Origin: Dehalococcoidia bacterium
GTDB lineage: Bacteria > Chloroflexota > Dehalococcoidia > Lucifugimonadales > HRBIN23
DNA length: 64,000 nt
Direction of reading: 5' to 3'
NCBI GenBank assembly: GCA_025060295.1
Contig: JANXCH010000002.1
Coordinates: 1-64,000 of the forward strand
Positions 1 through 7,912 of the stretch are shown here, in pieces (positions within the stretch are counted from its first letter, which is position 1; the number at the start of each line of letters is the position of its first letter). Below the pieces are notes generated by a model, which saw only the letters and a list, made by a program, of their open reading frames with translations, was not told the DNA's origin and did not search any database. The translations under genes were made by a program, and so were the position numbers.

Positions 1-345
1 CACCTCCAACCACCGCGCTGCCCCCGTGAAGGCGTTGGGGCCGAAGTCCAGCAGGGCGGTGAACAGGCCGTTGCTTACCCCCAGGTTGTTGGCATTCACC
101 TGGGGGCCGACCTGGGTGCCTCCTGTGGGGGCATCGTAGAGGCGGAACTGAAAGTCGCAGGTGCCGTTGACGGGGACGCCGTTGTGGAGCACCTGGCCCT
201 GGTAGGTGAAGGCGGTGCCGGGGGTGGAGGCGACGCCTGGGCCGGGGGGTTTAGGCTCGTCGGCCCGCAGGGCGGTGGCCAACACCATCCCGAGGACTAG
301 TGAGAGCCGAACGTCAAAACGCCCAGAAGGAAGCCTCTGCGCCAC
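1..345 (-). CDS. Secreted protein with FTYQGQ-type domain (partial, runs off the left edge)
   Basis: The visible 115 codons start at a GTG with a GGAGG site 7 nt upstream. Residues 12-30 form a hydrophobic stretch ending in ALRADE, which looks like a signal peptide. From about residue 47 there is the pattern FTYQGQ, then NGVPVNGTCDFQFRLYD, then NGLFTALLDFG and ARWLEV. This beta-rich module is common in secreted proteins of Chloroflexota and planctomycetes and in some tail-fibre-like proteins (family knowledge). The C-terminal part lies outside the window, so the full function cannot be given. It probably acts outside the membrane. An in-frame internal ATG exists within the signal peptide, but it lacks a ribosome site. 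Confidence 0.7.
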   Translation of the reverse strand, partial: MAQRLPSGRFDVRLSLVLGMVLATALRADEPKPPGPGVASTPGTAFTYQGQVLHNGVPVNGTCDFQFRLYDAPTGGTQVGPQVNANNLGVSNGLFTALLDFGPNAFTGAARWLEV

Positions 346-378
346 ATAGCACCCTCCTCAACAGGGAGATGACACTGT

Positions 379-407
379 ATATTAGCAAAATGGCGCTGAG
401 GTGTGAG
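379..407 (-). promoter_or_regulatory. Candidate promoter for the secreted protein gene
   Basis: Read on the minus strand there is a CTCACA -35-like box, a 17-nt spacer and a good TAATAT -10 box, about 35 nt upstream of the GTG start. The -35 is weak. Confidence 0.4.
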
Positions 408-431
408 AGAGGTGCAGTTGCGGGGGTGGGG

Positions 432-989
432 TTAGGCGGTGCGTTTGGCGCGCCTGAGCACGAAGGGTTTCAGGGGCTTGAGGGTGCCGTTCTCGGGGCG
501 GGAGAGGCTCTTGGTGAGCCACACATGGCTGGTGGGGCGGCTAAAGCCGTTCTTCTGGAAGAAGGCCAGGGCCTTGGCGTTGTCCCCCTCGGTGTCCACG
601 ATGAGCATGCGCACGCCGGCGTTCCGCATACGCCTCTCGAACTCGCGGAGCAGGCGGCGGGCAACACCTGTGCCCTGGAACTCCTCCTTCACCCCCAGCC
701 AGGCCAGGTAGCCGTAGCGCCACGAGGGGCCGTCTTTGTCCACCGTGCTCCCCAACGCGAAGCCCACGATGGTCCCCTCCTCGTCCTCGGCCACCAGGCA
801 GAACTCGGGGTCGCTGTTGAAGGCGGAGGTAACCTCGTAGGGATCCCAAGTGCGGTAGAGGACAGGGAGCGCCGTGCGGGTGAACAGGCTTTCGCCCAGG
901 TGATAGACGTGTGGCAGGTCATCAATCTCCATCTGGCGGATGGAGATGCGCCGACGGCGTGAGCCGTTCTGGAGGTGTCTTGAACGCAT
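432..989 (-). CDS. GNAT family N-acetyltransferase
   Basis: A 185-residue protein that transfers an acetyl group from acetyl-CoA to an unknown amine or protein N-terminus. The acetyl-CoA pyrophosphate loop is visible as QGTGVA at residues 105-110, preceded by the beta4 strand YLAWLGV. The beta5/alpha4 signature follows as NAKALAFFQKNGF near 137-149. The length is typical of single-domain GNATs. It lies alone on the minus strand between the secreted protein gene and the copper operon. The ATG is 17 nt from a GGAGG, which is long, so a slightly later start is possible. The substrate cannot be predicted. Confidence 0.85.
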   Translation of the reverse strand: MRSRHLQNGSRRRRISIRQMEIDDLPHVYHLGESLFTRTALPVLYRTWDPYEVTSAFNSDPEFCLVAEDEEGTIVGFALGSTVDKDGPSWRYGYLAWLGVKEEFQGTGVARRLLREFERRMRNAGVRMLIVDTEGDNAKALAFFQKNGFSRPTSHVWLTKSLSRPENGTLKPLKPFVLRRAKRTA

Positions 990-1079
990 ATGCGTGTAGG
1001 GGTGTCCCTCCTGCGGGCCAGTGTTGTGAGCGCCCGCATATTCAGCATAGCACAGGAGGGTGGGGGCAGACCAGGGGGG

Positions 1080-1274
1080 CTAACCGTGCCCCATAGGTTG
1101 GGGGCCTTCCCGCAGGAACTTGTCGGGATCTTTCTGGAAGCGCACCTTGCAGCCGGGGGCGCAGAAGTAGTAGGTCTTCCCGTGGTACTCATAGGTGGCG
1201 GGGGCCTTTTTGGGGTCTACCTGCATCCCGCAGACGGGGTCAATTGCGGTGGGCTTTTTGCGCAGGAAGAACAT
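1080..1274 (-). CDS. YHS domain protein, last gene of the copper operon
   Basis: A 64-residue protein that is almost entirely one YHS domain: DPVCGM at residues 12-17, then YHGKTYYFCAPGC around 30-42 and a closing FQKDPDKF. YHS domains are small Cys-containing modules often fused to or located beside copper P-type ATPases and thought to bind metal (family knowledge). Here it is the fourth gene after csoR, copA and a small membrane protein, all on the same strand. A role in copper delivery or buffering is inferred. The three cysteines and the C-terminal Met-Gly-His-Gly are possible soft-metal ligands. Confidence 0.85.
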   Translation of the reverse strand: MFFLRKKPTAIDPVCGMQVDPKKAPATYEYHGKTYYFCAPGCKVRFQKDPDKFLREGPQPMGHG

Positions 1275-1294
1275 GGCGTACCTCCCTCGCAGTG

Positions 1295-1564
1295 TTAGGA
1301 GTGGGAAGAGGGGGTGTTTCTTGCGTCAGGATGCGGGGGCACCTGCCCCATAGGGGCCGCCCCTCCGCGGAAGCGGGGAACCAGGAGAGGCATGAGGATG
1401 ATGGCGGAGAGGAGGAGCACCCAGCCCGCCCCGATGCCTCGGCTGGCCCAGGAGCCTTCGCCCACCAGCGTAGCCAGGGCGATGAAGCCCCCCGCCATCC
1501 CCAGAGCCCCCAGGACAGAGACCAGCACACCCATATTACCTGGCTGCCTCGCCATCGGCTTCAC
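1295..1564 (-). CDS. Small two-helix membrane protein of the copper operon
   Basis: An 89-residue protein with two predicted membrane segments, about residues 11-33 and 45-62, and a polar Pro-rich tail. Its start overlaps the copA stop by 4 nt (ATGA), so it is almost certainly translated with copA. I do not recognise a family. Position between copA and the YHS gene suggests a role in copper export or as a small partner of the ATPase, but no metal motif is visible in the membrane segments. Confidence 0.6.
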   Translation of the reverse strand: MKPMARQPGNMGVLVSVLGALGMAGGFIALATLVGEGSWASRGIGAGWVLLLSAIILMPLLVPRFRGGAAPMGQVPPHPDARNTPSSHS

Positions 1565-4131
1565 CTCCGGGCGGGCATGGGGGCGGGTGCCTCCTGCCGA
1601 GGCGTGATGGGACGCGCCGGGTTGAGACGACGGACAGGGGGCACAAACCCCCGCATGCGTTGGGTGTTGAGGGTCACGGAGAGGGAACTGGTGGCCATCA
1701 AGAGGGCGGCCAGTTCGGGGCTGACAATTTGGCGGGTGAACGGATACAGCACCCCCACCGCCAGGGGAATGGCCAGAACATTGTAGCCGAAGGCCCAGAG
1801 GAGGTTCTGCTTCACCAGGCGCATGGTGGCCCGCGCCACCTGCAAGGCTACCACCACATCTAGGGGGTCATCCCGCATGAGGATGATGTGCCCCGCCTCT
1901 TTGGCCACATCGGTGCCAGCGCCGAGGGCGATGCCCACATCGGCCTGGGCCAGGGCGGGAGCGTCGTTGATACCATCACCGACCATGGCCACCCGATACC
2001 CCTGGGCTTGCAAGCGCTGCACTTCCCGCGCTTTGTCGGAGGGGAGCACCTCGGCCAGGACCTGGTCAATCCCCACCTGGCGGGCGATGGCGTGAGCGGT
2101 GCGGGGGTTGTCCCCCGTGAGCAGGAGAACACGCATGCCCATGCGCTGCAGTTCTCGCACCGCAAGGGGGGCCGTGGGGCGCAGGGTGTCCGCCACGGCC
2201 ACCAGTGCGGCGGGACGCCCGTCCACTGCCAGGAACATCACTGTCTTCCCCTCCTGTTCCAACGGGTGGGCTTGTGCGTCCAGGGCATCCAGGGGGATAC
2301 CCCGCTCCTGCATAAGGCGGCGGTTGCCCAGCAAGAGGATACGCCCTTGAGCGCGGGCCTCCACGCCGCGGCCGGGCAGGGCCTGGAAGGCCTCGGGGTC
2401 AGGAGGGGCAAGCCCTTTCTGCTGGGCGGAACGCAGGATAGCCTCGCCCAGAGGGTGCTCGGAGCGCTTCTCGGCGATGGCTGCCAGAAGCAGGGCCTCC
2501 TCCGCACGCATCCCCAGGCCTATTACATCGGTGACGGCGGGCGTGCCTGTGGTCAGGGTGCCCGTCTTGTCCAAGACCACGGCATCCACCTTGGTGGCCA
2601 TCTCTATGGCTTCAGCGCTTTTGAACAGGACGCCATACTCGGCCGCTTTGCCTGTGCCAGCCATAATGGCGGCGGGGGTGGCTAACCCTACGGCACAGGG
2701 GCAGGAGATGACTAGCACTGCGATGGACACCAACACCGCAAACCCCACAGCGCTGGCCGAGGCGAGGGTGTAGGGGGTGAGCATCAGGCGGCTGTCCGGG
2801 GCGAACCAGAGGGGATAGCCGATGAAGTACCAAAAGAGGAAGGTGGCCAGGGCCAGCCCATGCACCCAGACGATAAACTGGCCAGCCACCCGGTCGGCCA
2901 GGCGTTGCAGGGGGGTTTTGGAGGTCTGGGCCTGCTCCACCAAGCGGATAATCTGGGCCAGGGCCGTCTCGTGGCCGACGCGGGTGGCCCGCATGATAAA
3001 GGAGCCGGTCTTATTGAGTGTTCCACCGATGACGGCGTCGCCGCCCTTCTTCTCTATGGGTATGCTCTCACCTGTGAGCATGGACTCGTCCACGGCGGAG
3101 TAGCCGTCCACCACCACGCCGTCGGTGGGCACCTGCTCGCCGGGGCGCACAATGAGCAGGTCGCCCACCTGCACCTCCTCCACAGGCACTTCGCTCTCCT
3201 GTCCGTTGCGGAGGAGGCGTGCGCGGCGGGGTTGTAGGTGCATCAGGCGGCGGATGGCCTCGGAGGCACGCCCCCGGGTGAGGGCCTCCAGATAACGCCC
3301 CAGGAGGATGAACCAGGTGAGCAGGGCGGCGGCTTCGTAGAAAGTAGCCATCGGCCCCCCGAAGCCCGCCGTGGGCCAGAAGGTGTTGACGACGGCGATC
3401 AGATACGCCGCCCCGATGCCGGTGGCGTAGAGGAGGTTCATATCCGTGATGCCCCGCCGCAGGCCGTTGAAGGCGTGGATGAAAAACTGCCGCCCCGGTC
3501 CCAGCACGAGGGGCGTGGTCAGCAGAAAGAGCACGACCTTGTTGTGCAGGATGTCGGGGATGATGCGGGAGAGGCCCCAGTAGGGCTGGAAGGTGCCCAG
3601 CATCACCGCCAGGGCTAGGGGCGTAGCCACCAGGAGGTTGATGCCCTGCTGACGCACCTCCCTTTTGCGGGCGTCCCCCTCCTTGTCTCCAGGGGGCGCG
3701 GGTGCCTCGATAATGGCTGAATGGCCCAGGTGGCGGAGCACTTCTTGGATGGTTACCAGGGGGGTGATGTCTGGGGCGAACTGCAGCGCAACGCGCCCGG
3801 CCGCGGGGTGCACGGTTACCTGGGCGACGCCGGGGAGGGCCAGGAGGGCCTGGGTGAGGCGTGGGGTGTCCTCGGGGGCGGGCGGAGGGATGAGGCGCAG
3901 ATGGGCTGTCTCGAGGATAATGCTATAGCCTACCTCCTGCACCGCCTGCTGCATGGCGCGGATGGACGCCTGGGCGGGGTCGTAGTCCAAGGAGGCCCGG
4001 TGGGTGGCCAGGTTGACGGAGACACGGACAACGCCGGGAACCCTTTGGAGCGCCTCGGTGACGTGCGCAACGCAGGCGGCGCAGGTCATCCCGCGGATAG
4101 AAAGGGTGGCTTTTTTCAAGGGGGTGGTCAT
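1561..4131 (-). CDS. copA: Copper-exporting P1B-type ATPase
   Basis: An 856-residue integral membrane pump that exports Cu(I) using ATP. In order: an N-terminal heavy-metal domain with CAAC at residues 17-20, a second heavy-metal-like domain (about 76-145) without the CxxC, membrane helices from about 165, actuator TGE at 353-355, ion-channel CPC at 477-479, phosphorylation motif DKTGT at 521-525, SEHP at 557-560 and hinge GDGINDAP. The C-terminal helices carry FGYN and MATSS, the YN and MSS residues typical of Cu(I) (P1B-1) pumps. It lies 7 nt after csoR, and expression is expected to rise when CsoR binds Cu(I). The loss of CxxC in the second domain is the only oddity. Confidence 0.97.
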   Translation of the reverse strand: MTTPLKKATLSIRGMTCAACVAHVTEALQRVPGVVRVSVNLATHRASLDYDPAQASIRAMQQAVQEVGYSIILETAHLRLIPPPAPEDTPRLTQALLALPGVAQVTVHPAAGRVALQFAPDITPLVTIQEVLRHLGHSAIIEAPAPPGDKEGDARKREVRQQGINLLVATPLALAVMLGTFQPYWGLSRIIPDILHNKVVLFLLTTPLVLGPGRQFFIHAFNGLRRGITDMNLLYATGIGAAYLIAVVNTFWPTAGFGGPMATFYEAAALLTWFILLGRYLEALTRGRASEAIRRLMHLQPRRARLLRNGQESEVPVEEVQVGDLLIVRPGEQVPTDGVVVDGYSAVDESMLTGESIPIEKKGGDAVIGGTLNKTGSFIMRATRVGHETALAQIIRLVEQAQTSKTPLQRLADRVAGQFIVWVHGLALATFLFWYFIGYPLWFAPDSRLMLTPYTLASASAVGFAVLVSIAVLVISCPCAVGLATPAAIMAGTGKAAEYGVLFKSAEAIEMATKVDAVVLDKTGTLTTGTPAVTDVIGLGMRAEEALLLAAIAEKRSEHPLGEAILRSAQQKGLAPPDPEAFQALPGRGVEARAQGRILLLGNRRLMQERGIPLDALDAQAHPLEQEGKTVMFLAVDGRPAALVAVADTLRPTAPLAVRELQRMGMRVLLLTGDNPRTAHAIARQVGIDQVLAEVLPSDKAREVQRLQAQGYRVAMVGDGINDAPALAQADVGIALGAGTDVAKEAGHIILMRDDPLDVVVALQVARATMRLVKQNLLWAFGYNVLAIPLAVGVLYPFTRQIVSPELAALLMATSSLSVTLNTQRMRGFVPPVRRLNPARPITPRQEAPAPMPARR

Positions 4132-4138
4132 CGCTGTG

Positions 4139-4408
4139 CTAGGAGCGGTTGGCCAGGGCGTAAATTTCCGACAGTTCCTTCAGCACCTGGGGGGCACGGT
4201 CGCCTCGGATACCCTCGACCACACAGGTTTTCAGATGGTTGTCCAGGATGGTCTGTTCGATCCTATCCAGAGCCCGCTGAACAGCGAAGATCTGCTTGAG
4301 GATGTCCACGCAGTAGGCGTCTCGTTCCACCATGCGGCGGATGCCCTCCAAGTGTCCCTGGACGGAGGCCAGGCGCTTGAGGACATCCTCACGGACTTCT
4401 GCGAGCAT
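4139..4408 (-). CDS. csoR: Copper-sensing transcriptional repressor CsoR
   Basis: An 89-residue all-helical repressor of the CsoR/RcnR (DUF156) family. The Cu(I) ligands of CsoR proteins are present in the right places: Cys33, His58 and Cys62. The family signature [12 protein letters not shown] lies at residues 16-27. It heads the copper operon, 7 nt before copA, so it should autoregulate: apo-CsoR binds its operator, and Cu(I) releases it. The ATG is preceded by GGGGAGGG at good distance. Confidence 0.95.
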   Translation of the reverse strand: MLAEVREDVLKRLASVQGHLEGIRRMVERDAYCVDILKQIFAVQRALDRIEQTILDNHLKTCVVEGIRGDRAPQVLKELSEIYALANRS

Positions 4409-4420
4409 GCTCGCCCTCCC

Positions 4421-4440
4421 CTCCCCCCTGGGTGGGGGAT
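4421..4440. promoter_or_regulatory. Candidate CsoR operator
   Basis: Between the csoR promoter and start codon lies a C-tract/G-tract inverted motif (minus strand CCCCCACCCAGGGGGG). CsoR operators in other bacteria are GC-rich inverted repeats of this type with C-runs facing G-runs. It overlaps the csoR ribosome-binding region. The assignment rests on position and symmetry only. Confidence 0.4.
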
Positions 4441-4450
4441 TCTGCCTCCC

Positions 4451-4479
4451 AGGGTAACACCTCTAGGGCGCGGAGGCAA
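4451..4479 (-). promoter_or_regulatory. Promoter of the csoR-copA operon
   Basis: Minus strand TTGCCT, 17-nt spacer, TACCCT. It lies about 43 nt upstream of csoR, with the candidate operator just downstream of the -10. Confidence 0.55.
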
Positions 4480-4505
4480 GCCCTCGCTGGATGGGGGGCA
4501 ATGGC

Positions 4506-4973
4506 TTACGGCTTCGGGGGAGGGTCGCCAGCGGAGGCGGAAGAGGCCTTGCGCCAGGGGGCCAGCAGGCGGGGGAGGAGCCACAGCCCCGCCCATCCCC
4601 CCACGAAAGCCCCCAGGGTGTCCACACCCACATCCTCCCAGGAGGGGTACCGGCCCGGGATAAAACCCTGATACCACTCGTCCAGCATGCCCCACAGGCA
4701 CCCGAGCAGACCGACGAGGACGATACCCAGAAGGGGGTGTACCCTCTGGCGTGCCCAGGGGGACAGGTTCCAGGCTATCAGCAGGCCCAGCACGGCATAC
4801 AGGGTGAAGTGGACGGCGTAAGGGAGCAACCGATCCAGGAGGGTGGGTGGAGTAATAGGTGCCTGAGGATTGGGCCAGGAGGAGAGGCCTACAATCACGC
4901 CCAGCCACAGGAGCAGAAGCAGACGGCGGGGCCAGGTGCGTCCGGCTGGAGGGGACGGAGGTGGAAGCGTCAT
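4506..4973 (-). CDS. VanZ-like family membrane protein
   Basis: A 155-residue membrane protein with about four helices (near residues 17-35, 53-70, 82-98 and 120-137). The VanZ signature is visible as DEWYQGFIPGRYPSWEDVGVDTLG: an acidic-DEWxQ loop, PGR and a second D with a following helix. VanZ of enterococci gives low-level teicoplanin resistance, but most relatives have no known role (family knowledge). The ATG at 4973 was chosen because GGGGGAGAG precedes it; an in-frame ATG 15 nt upstream would put this site inside the gene. Divergent from the PPOX gene. Confidence 0.8.
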   Translation of the reverse strand: MTLPPPSPPAGRTWPRRLLLLLWLGVIVGLSSWPNPQAPITPPTLLDRLLPYAVHFTLYAVLGLLIAWNLSPWARQRVHPLLGIVLVGLLGCLWGMLDEWYQGFIPGRYPSWEDVGVDTLGAFVGGWAGLWLLPRLLAPWRKASSASAGDPPPKP

Positions 4974-4982
4974 CTCTCCCCC

Positions 4983-5011
4983 TTGCACAGGTTTCGGAGC
5001 GGTTGTACCCT
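4983..5011 (+). promoter_or_regulatory. Promoter of the PPOX-class gene
   Basis: TTGCAC, 17-nt spacer, TACCCT, about 40 nt upstream of the ATG at 5051. Confidence 0.45.
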
Positions 5012-5050
5012 GGCAGTATCGGATATGCTTTGTGGAAAGGAGGGGTATTT

Positions 5051-5446
5051 ATGCCTGTTGCCTTGTCGGCGGGTGTGAAGGCGTTGTTGGAGAAGCCCGT
5101 GTTCGCCCATCTGGCCACCATTATGCGGGACGGCTCGCCCCAGGTCACCCCCGTATGGGTGGACACCGACGGCACCTATATCCTGGTAAACACTGCCCAG
5201 GGACGGGTGAAAGAGCGTAATGTGCGCCGGGACAATCGGGTGGCCCTGTCGGCGGTGGATCCTCAGGACCCGTATCGGCGTCTGCAGGTGCGGGGGCGAG
5301 TGGTGGAGGTGCGCACCCAGGGGGCGGTGGAGCATATCCATAAGTTGTCCCACAAGTATCGGGGCCAGCCCTACCCCCTCCGCCCCGGGGAGCAGAGGGT
5401 CATTCTGGTCATAGCCCCCGAGCACATCAGCGGGAACATCGGGTAA
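5051..5446 (+). CDS. Pyridoxamine 5'-phosphate oxidase-like (PPOX class) flavin or F420-binding protein
   Basis: A 131-residue single-domain split-barrel protein. The family pattern is clear: an N-terminal helix, then FAHLATIMRDGSPQVTPVWVDTDG, then TAQGRVKERNVRRDNRVALSAVDP and RLQVRGRVVEV. Proteins of this type bind FMN or F420 and reduce small molecules; the KxRNvRrd segment is typical of the F420-dependent TIGR03618-like group (family knowledge). The cofactor here is uncertain. The ATG at 5051 follows an AAAGGAGG site, and the longer upstream frame has no such site. Single gene with its own promoter, convergent with dnaN. Confidence 0.82.
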   Translation: MPVALSAGVKALLEKPVFAHLATIMRDGSPQVTPVWVDTDGTYILVNTAQGRVKERNVRRDNRVALSAVDPQDPYRRLQVRGRVVEVRTQGAVEHIHKLSHKYRGQPYPLRPGEQRVILVIAPEHISGNIG

Positions 5447-5468
5447 GGGGCCGGCTTACCCTGGGGGC

Positions 5469-6596
5469 CTAGGGCCACTGCACGAACATGGGCATCACCA
5501 CATGCACATAGTCGTCCGCCCCGACGGGGCGAAAGACGCCGGGGCTGGAGGGGGTGTTGATGCCGATGCGCACCTGCTCCCCATCTATGGCGGTGAGCAC
5601 ATCCTGCAGGTAACGGCTGTTGAAGGCGATGCGGGCCCCCTCCCCTTCAACGGAGGCCTCCAGTTCCCCTGTGGCGCTTCCCTCCTCCTCAGCTCCGGTG
5701 GTGATGGTAACCTTGCCGGGCGGGCCAGGTTCCACCATGAGGCGGACGATTTGGCTCCCCATGCGGGCGAAGGCCGAGCCTGCCTTGACGGTCTGCAGGA
5801 AACGGCGGCAGTCCAGCACCACGCGGGTCTGGCTGGCCTGGGGGATCAGTTGGCGGAAGTTGGGGTAGGTGCCCTGCAATAACTGGCTGTAGATCTCTAC
5901 CCCCTTTAGGCGGAAGAGGATGCCCGCTCCATCCTTGGCGATGTCCAGGGTTACGGGTTCGTCGCTGTCGTCCAGAAGGCTCGCCACCTCTTTGAAGGCT
6001 TTGGCGGGGACTACCAGGCCCACGGGCTTCTCCACTGGCTGCAGGAGGCGGCCCGTATGCACCGCCAAGCGAAAGCCGTCGGCAGCGGCCATGGTGAAGC
6101 GGTCGCCCTCCAGTTCCAGGCGGATGCCGGTTAGGATGGGGCGGGACTCGTCGGTGGCGGCGGCGAAGGCCACTTGGGAGATGGCCTTGCCCAGGGCTTT
6201 ATGGCTGATGCGGGCGGTGGTGGCCTCTTTCACCACTGGGAGCGGGGGATAGGCGGAGGCCTCCACGCCTCGCACGACTGCCTTCAGCCAGGCGCAGGAG
6301 ACCTGCAGGCCCAGGGGGTGCTGGACGCGGGAGAGGTCCACCCGCTCGGGGGGCAGTTGGGCCACGAAGTCCCGCAAGCGTTGGGCAGGGACGGCAATGC
6401 CCCCCTCGGCGTCCACCTTGGCCCCCACCCAGACGGTGATGGCCAGTTCCAGGTTGGTGGCCGTCAGGCGGAGCCTCCCCTCATCGGTCTGTACCAGGAT
6501 GTTCAGGAGCACATCCTCAGACGGCCGGCTGGGCACGGCCCGCGCCACGACCCGCAGGGCTTTGTCCAGGTTCTCTTGAAGGCAGGAGACTTTCAT
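5469..6596 (-). CDS. dnaN: DNA polymerase III sliding clamp (beta subunit)
   Basis: A 375-residue protein, the normal length for a beta clamp, made of three repeated clamp domains of about 120 residues each. The head-to-tail dimer encircles DNA and tethers DNA polymerase III. Recognisable features are the N-terminal MKVSCLQENLDKALRVVARAV, the middle SRPILTGIRLE and the C-terminal PVMPMF-like end (VVMPMFVQ). It is not next to dnaA or recF; recF is 33 kb away in this window, so the common dnaA-dnaN-recF order is broken. Its promoter carries a perfect palindrome. Confidence 0.97.
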   Translation of the reverse strand: MKVSCLQENLDKALRVVARAVPSRPSEDVLLNILVQTDEGRLRLTATNLELAITVWVGAKVDAEGGIAVPAQRLRDFVAQLPPERVDLSRVQHPLGLQVSCAWLKAVVRGVEASAYPPLPVVKEATTARISHKALGKAISQVAFAAATDESRPILTGIRLELEGDRFTMAAADGFRLAVHTGRLLQPVEKPVGLVVPAKAFKEVASLLDDSDEPVTLDIAKDGAGILFRLKGVEIYSQLLQGTYPNFRQLIPQASQTRVVLDCRRFLQTVKAGSAFARMGSQIVRLMVEPGPPGKVTITTGAEEEGSATGELEASVEGEGARIAFNSRYLQDVLTAIDGEQVRIGINTPSSPGVFRPVGADDYVHVVMPMFVQWP

Positions 6597-6661
6597 AACC
6601 TGTGCACCCCCCTTAGAACGGGGGCCCTCACACTCCTGGGTGGGCCAACCCTTTGGGGAAT

Positions 6662-6690
6662 AGTATAGTCCCCGCTCCCATGCATGGGAA
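6662..6690 (-). promoter_or_regulatory. dnaN promoter overlapped by a 14-bp perfect palindrome
   Basis: Minus strand TTCCCA, 17-nt spacer, TATACT, about 65 nt upstream of dnaN. The palindrome TCCCATGCATGGGA (6676-6689) covers the -35 end and half of the spacer, where a repressor would block polymerase. Confidence 0.45.
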
Positions 6691-6722
6691 GGGTTGGGGG
6701 GAACGGTTGATGTGGCCTTTGT

Positions 6723-7664
6723 CTAGGTGATAGGGGTGGGGGTGCCCTCAGGGCGGGCCACAGGGATGCGCTGCAGGGCCTGGTCCCACATGCGACAGAA
6801 GGCGCAGACGGCGCTGGTGGTGGGCTGGCCACACCGCTGGCACTCCCCCACGGACTGGGTGTCCATCTTGGCCAGGAGGGGGTGCAGGCGCTCCAAGAAG
6901 CCCGCCACCAGGTGATGCTTAGATCCGGGGGAGTGGAGTTCTATCTGATTGAGGGCGTCCTTGTACAGTAGGGAGCGTGCCCCCTCCGCATAGGGGCACT
7001 CGTCAGGAATATAGTCAATGCGCCGCAGGAGGGCGTAGCTGACCGTCTCTTTCTCGGTCATCAGGAACAGGGGTTTGACCCGCTTCACCAGGCGGGGGTG
7101 GTCGGCCTCCAGGACGGGGCTTTGGCGGGCTAGGGCGTCCATCTGCCAGTGGAGCAGGTTGCCCAGCAGGGTGGCCGCCTCGTCGTCCAGGTTGTGGCCT
7201 GTGGCCACCACAGTGAAGCCGTGTTCCAGGGCGACGCGGTTGGTAATGTAGCGCTTGCTGAGGCCGCACCCGGAGCAGGCGACGCGCCGCAGGGCCTTGG
7301 CCAGTTGGGGGACGCCGAGGCCATAGGTTTCGGCCAGGTTGACGATGAGCAAGGGCAGGCCGCGGCTTTCGGCGAAGGCCTGGGCCTTGGCGCGGGAGGC
7401 GTCGGAATACTCCCCGATGCCCAGGTGGATGTGCAGCCCGGTGGGGCGATAGCCCAGGCGCAGGAGCACCTCCCACAGGGTAAGGCTGTCCTTGCCCCCT
7501 GAGACGGCCACCAGGATGCGGTCGGCAGGGGTGAACATCTTCCAGCGCTCAATGGTGCGCTGGACCTGGCGCTCAAAGAACTCCAGGTAATGGGGGCCAC
7601 AGAATGCGGTGTTGTGGCGGCGCAGGTCCACCGCCGCCTTTTGCCCACACTTCTGACACTTCAC
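6723..7664 (-). CDS. ttuA: tRNA 2-thiolation enzyme TtuA (tRNA-5-methyluridine54 2-sulfurtransferase)
   Basis: A 313-residue enzyme that adenylates U54 of tRNA and replaces its oxygen with sulfur, which stabilises tRNA at high temperature. With the GTG start chosen here the residues fall on the numbering of Thermus TtuA: N-terminal zinc finger Cys3, Cys6, Cys22, His25; PP-loop SGGKDS at 55-60; the 4Fe-4S cysteines Cys130 and Cys133, and a third at 223. A C-terminal CxxC...CxxC zinc finger is also present. The GTG overlaps the stop of the sulfur carrier gene (GTGA), indicating coupled translation. No TtuC (E1-like) gene is in the window. Confidence 0.93.
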   Translation of the reverse strand: MKCQKCGQKAAVDLRRHNTAFCGPHYLEFFERQVQRTIERWKMFTPADRILVAVSGGKDSLTLWEVLLRLGYRPTGLHIHLGIGEYSDASRAKAQAFAESRGLPLLIVNLAETYGLGVPQLAKALRRVACSGCGLSKRYITNRVALEHGFTVVATGHNLDDEAATLLGNLLHWQMDALARQSPVLEADHPRLVKRVKPLFLMTEKETVSYALLRRIDYIPDECPYAEGARSLLYKDALNQIELHSPGSKHHLVAGFLERLHPLLAKMDTQSVGECQRCGQPTTSAVCAFCRMWDQALQRIPVARPEGTPTPIT

Positions 7665-7864
7665 TGCTGGCCCCCCGAGATGGCGGAGACAATTTCCACG
7701 GTGTCGGTGTCCTGGAGCCACTCGTCGGAGGTGAGGAGGTCCTCCCCCCGAATGACCACATGGGATTCGGGGTTGAGGCCCAGTTCCTTGAGGAGGTCCA
7801 CGACGCGCCGGCGGCCGTGCACCTCCAGTTCGCGCCGGCGGGGGTTGCGGATGATGACTTTCAT
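7661..7864 (-). CDS. ttuB: TtuB-like ubiquitin-fold sulfur carrier with a GGQQ C-terminus
   Basis: A 67-residue beta-grasp protein of the ThiS/MoaD/TtuB group, overlapping ttuA by 4 nt. It should carry a C-terminal thiocarboxylate and donate sulfur to TtuA. The end reads VEIVSAISGGQQ, so the diglycine is not terminal. Known carriers need a free C-terminal Gly for adenylation, therefore removal of two Gln is implied, or this lineage works differently. The start at 7864 gives the usual length; no strong ribosome site is visible, and an in-frame start 45 nt upstream cannot be excluded. Confidence 0.8.
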   Translation of the reverse strand: MKVIIRNPRRRELEVHGRRRVVDLLKELGLNPESHVVIRGEDLLTSDEWLQDTDTVEIVSAISGGQQ

Positions 7865-7912
7865 GGGGAATCCGAGTCTACGGTAGCAGAGGGGGGCGTC
7901 AATGCGCAACCC

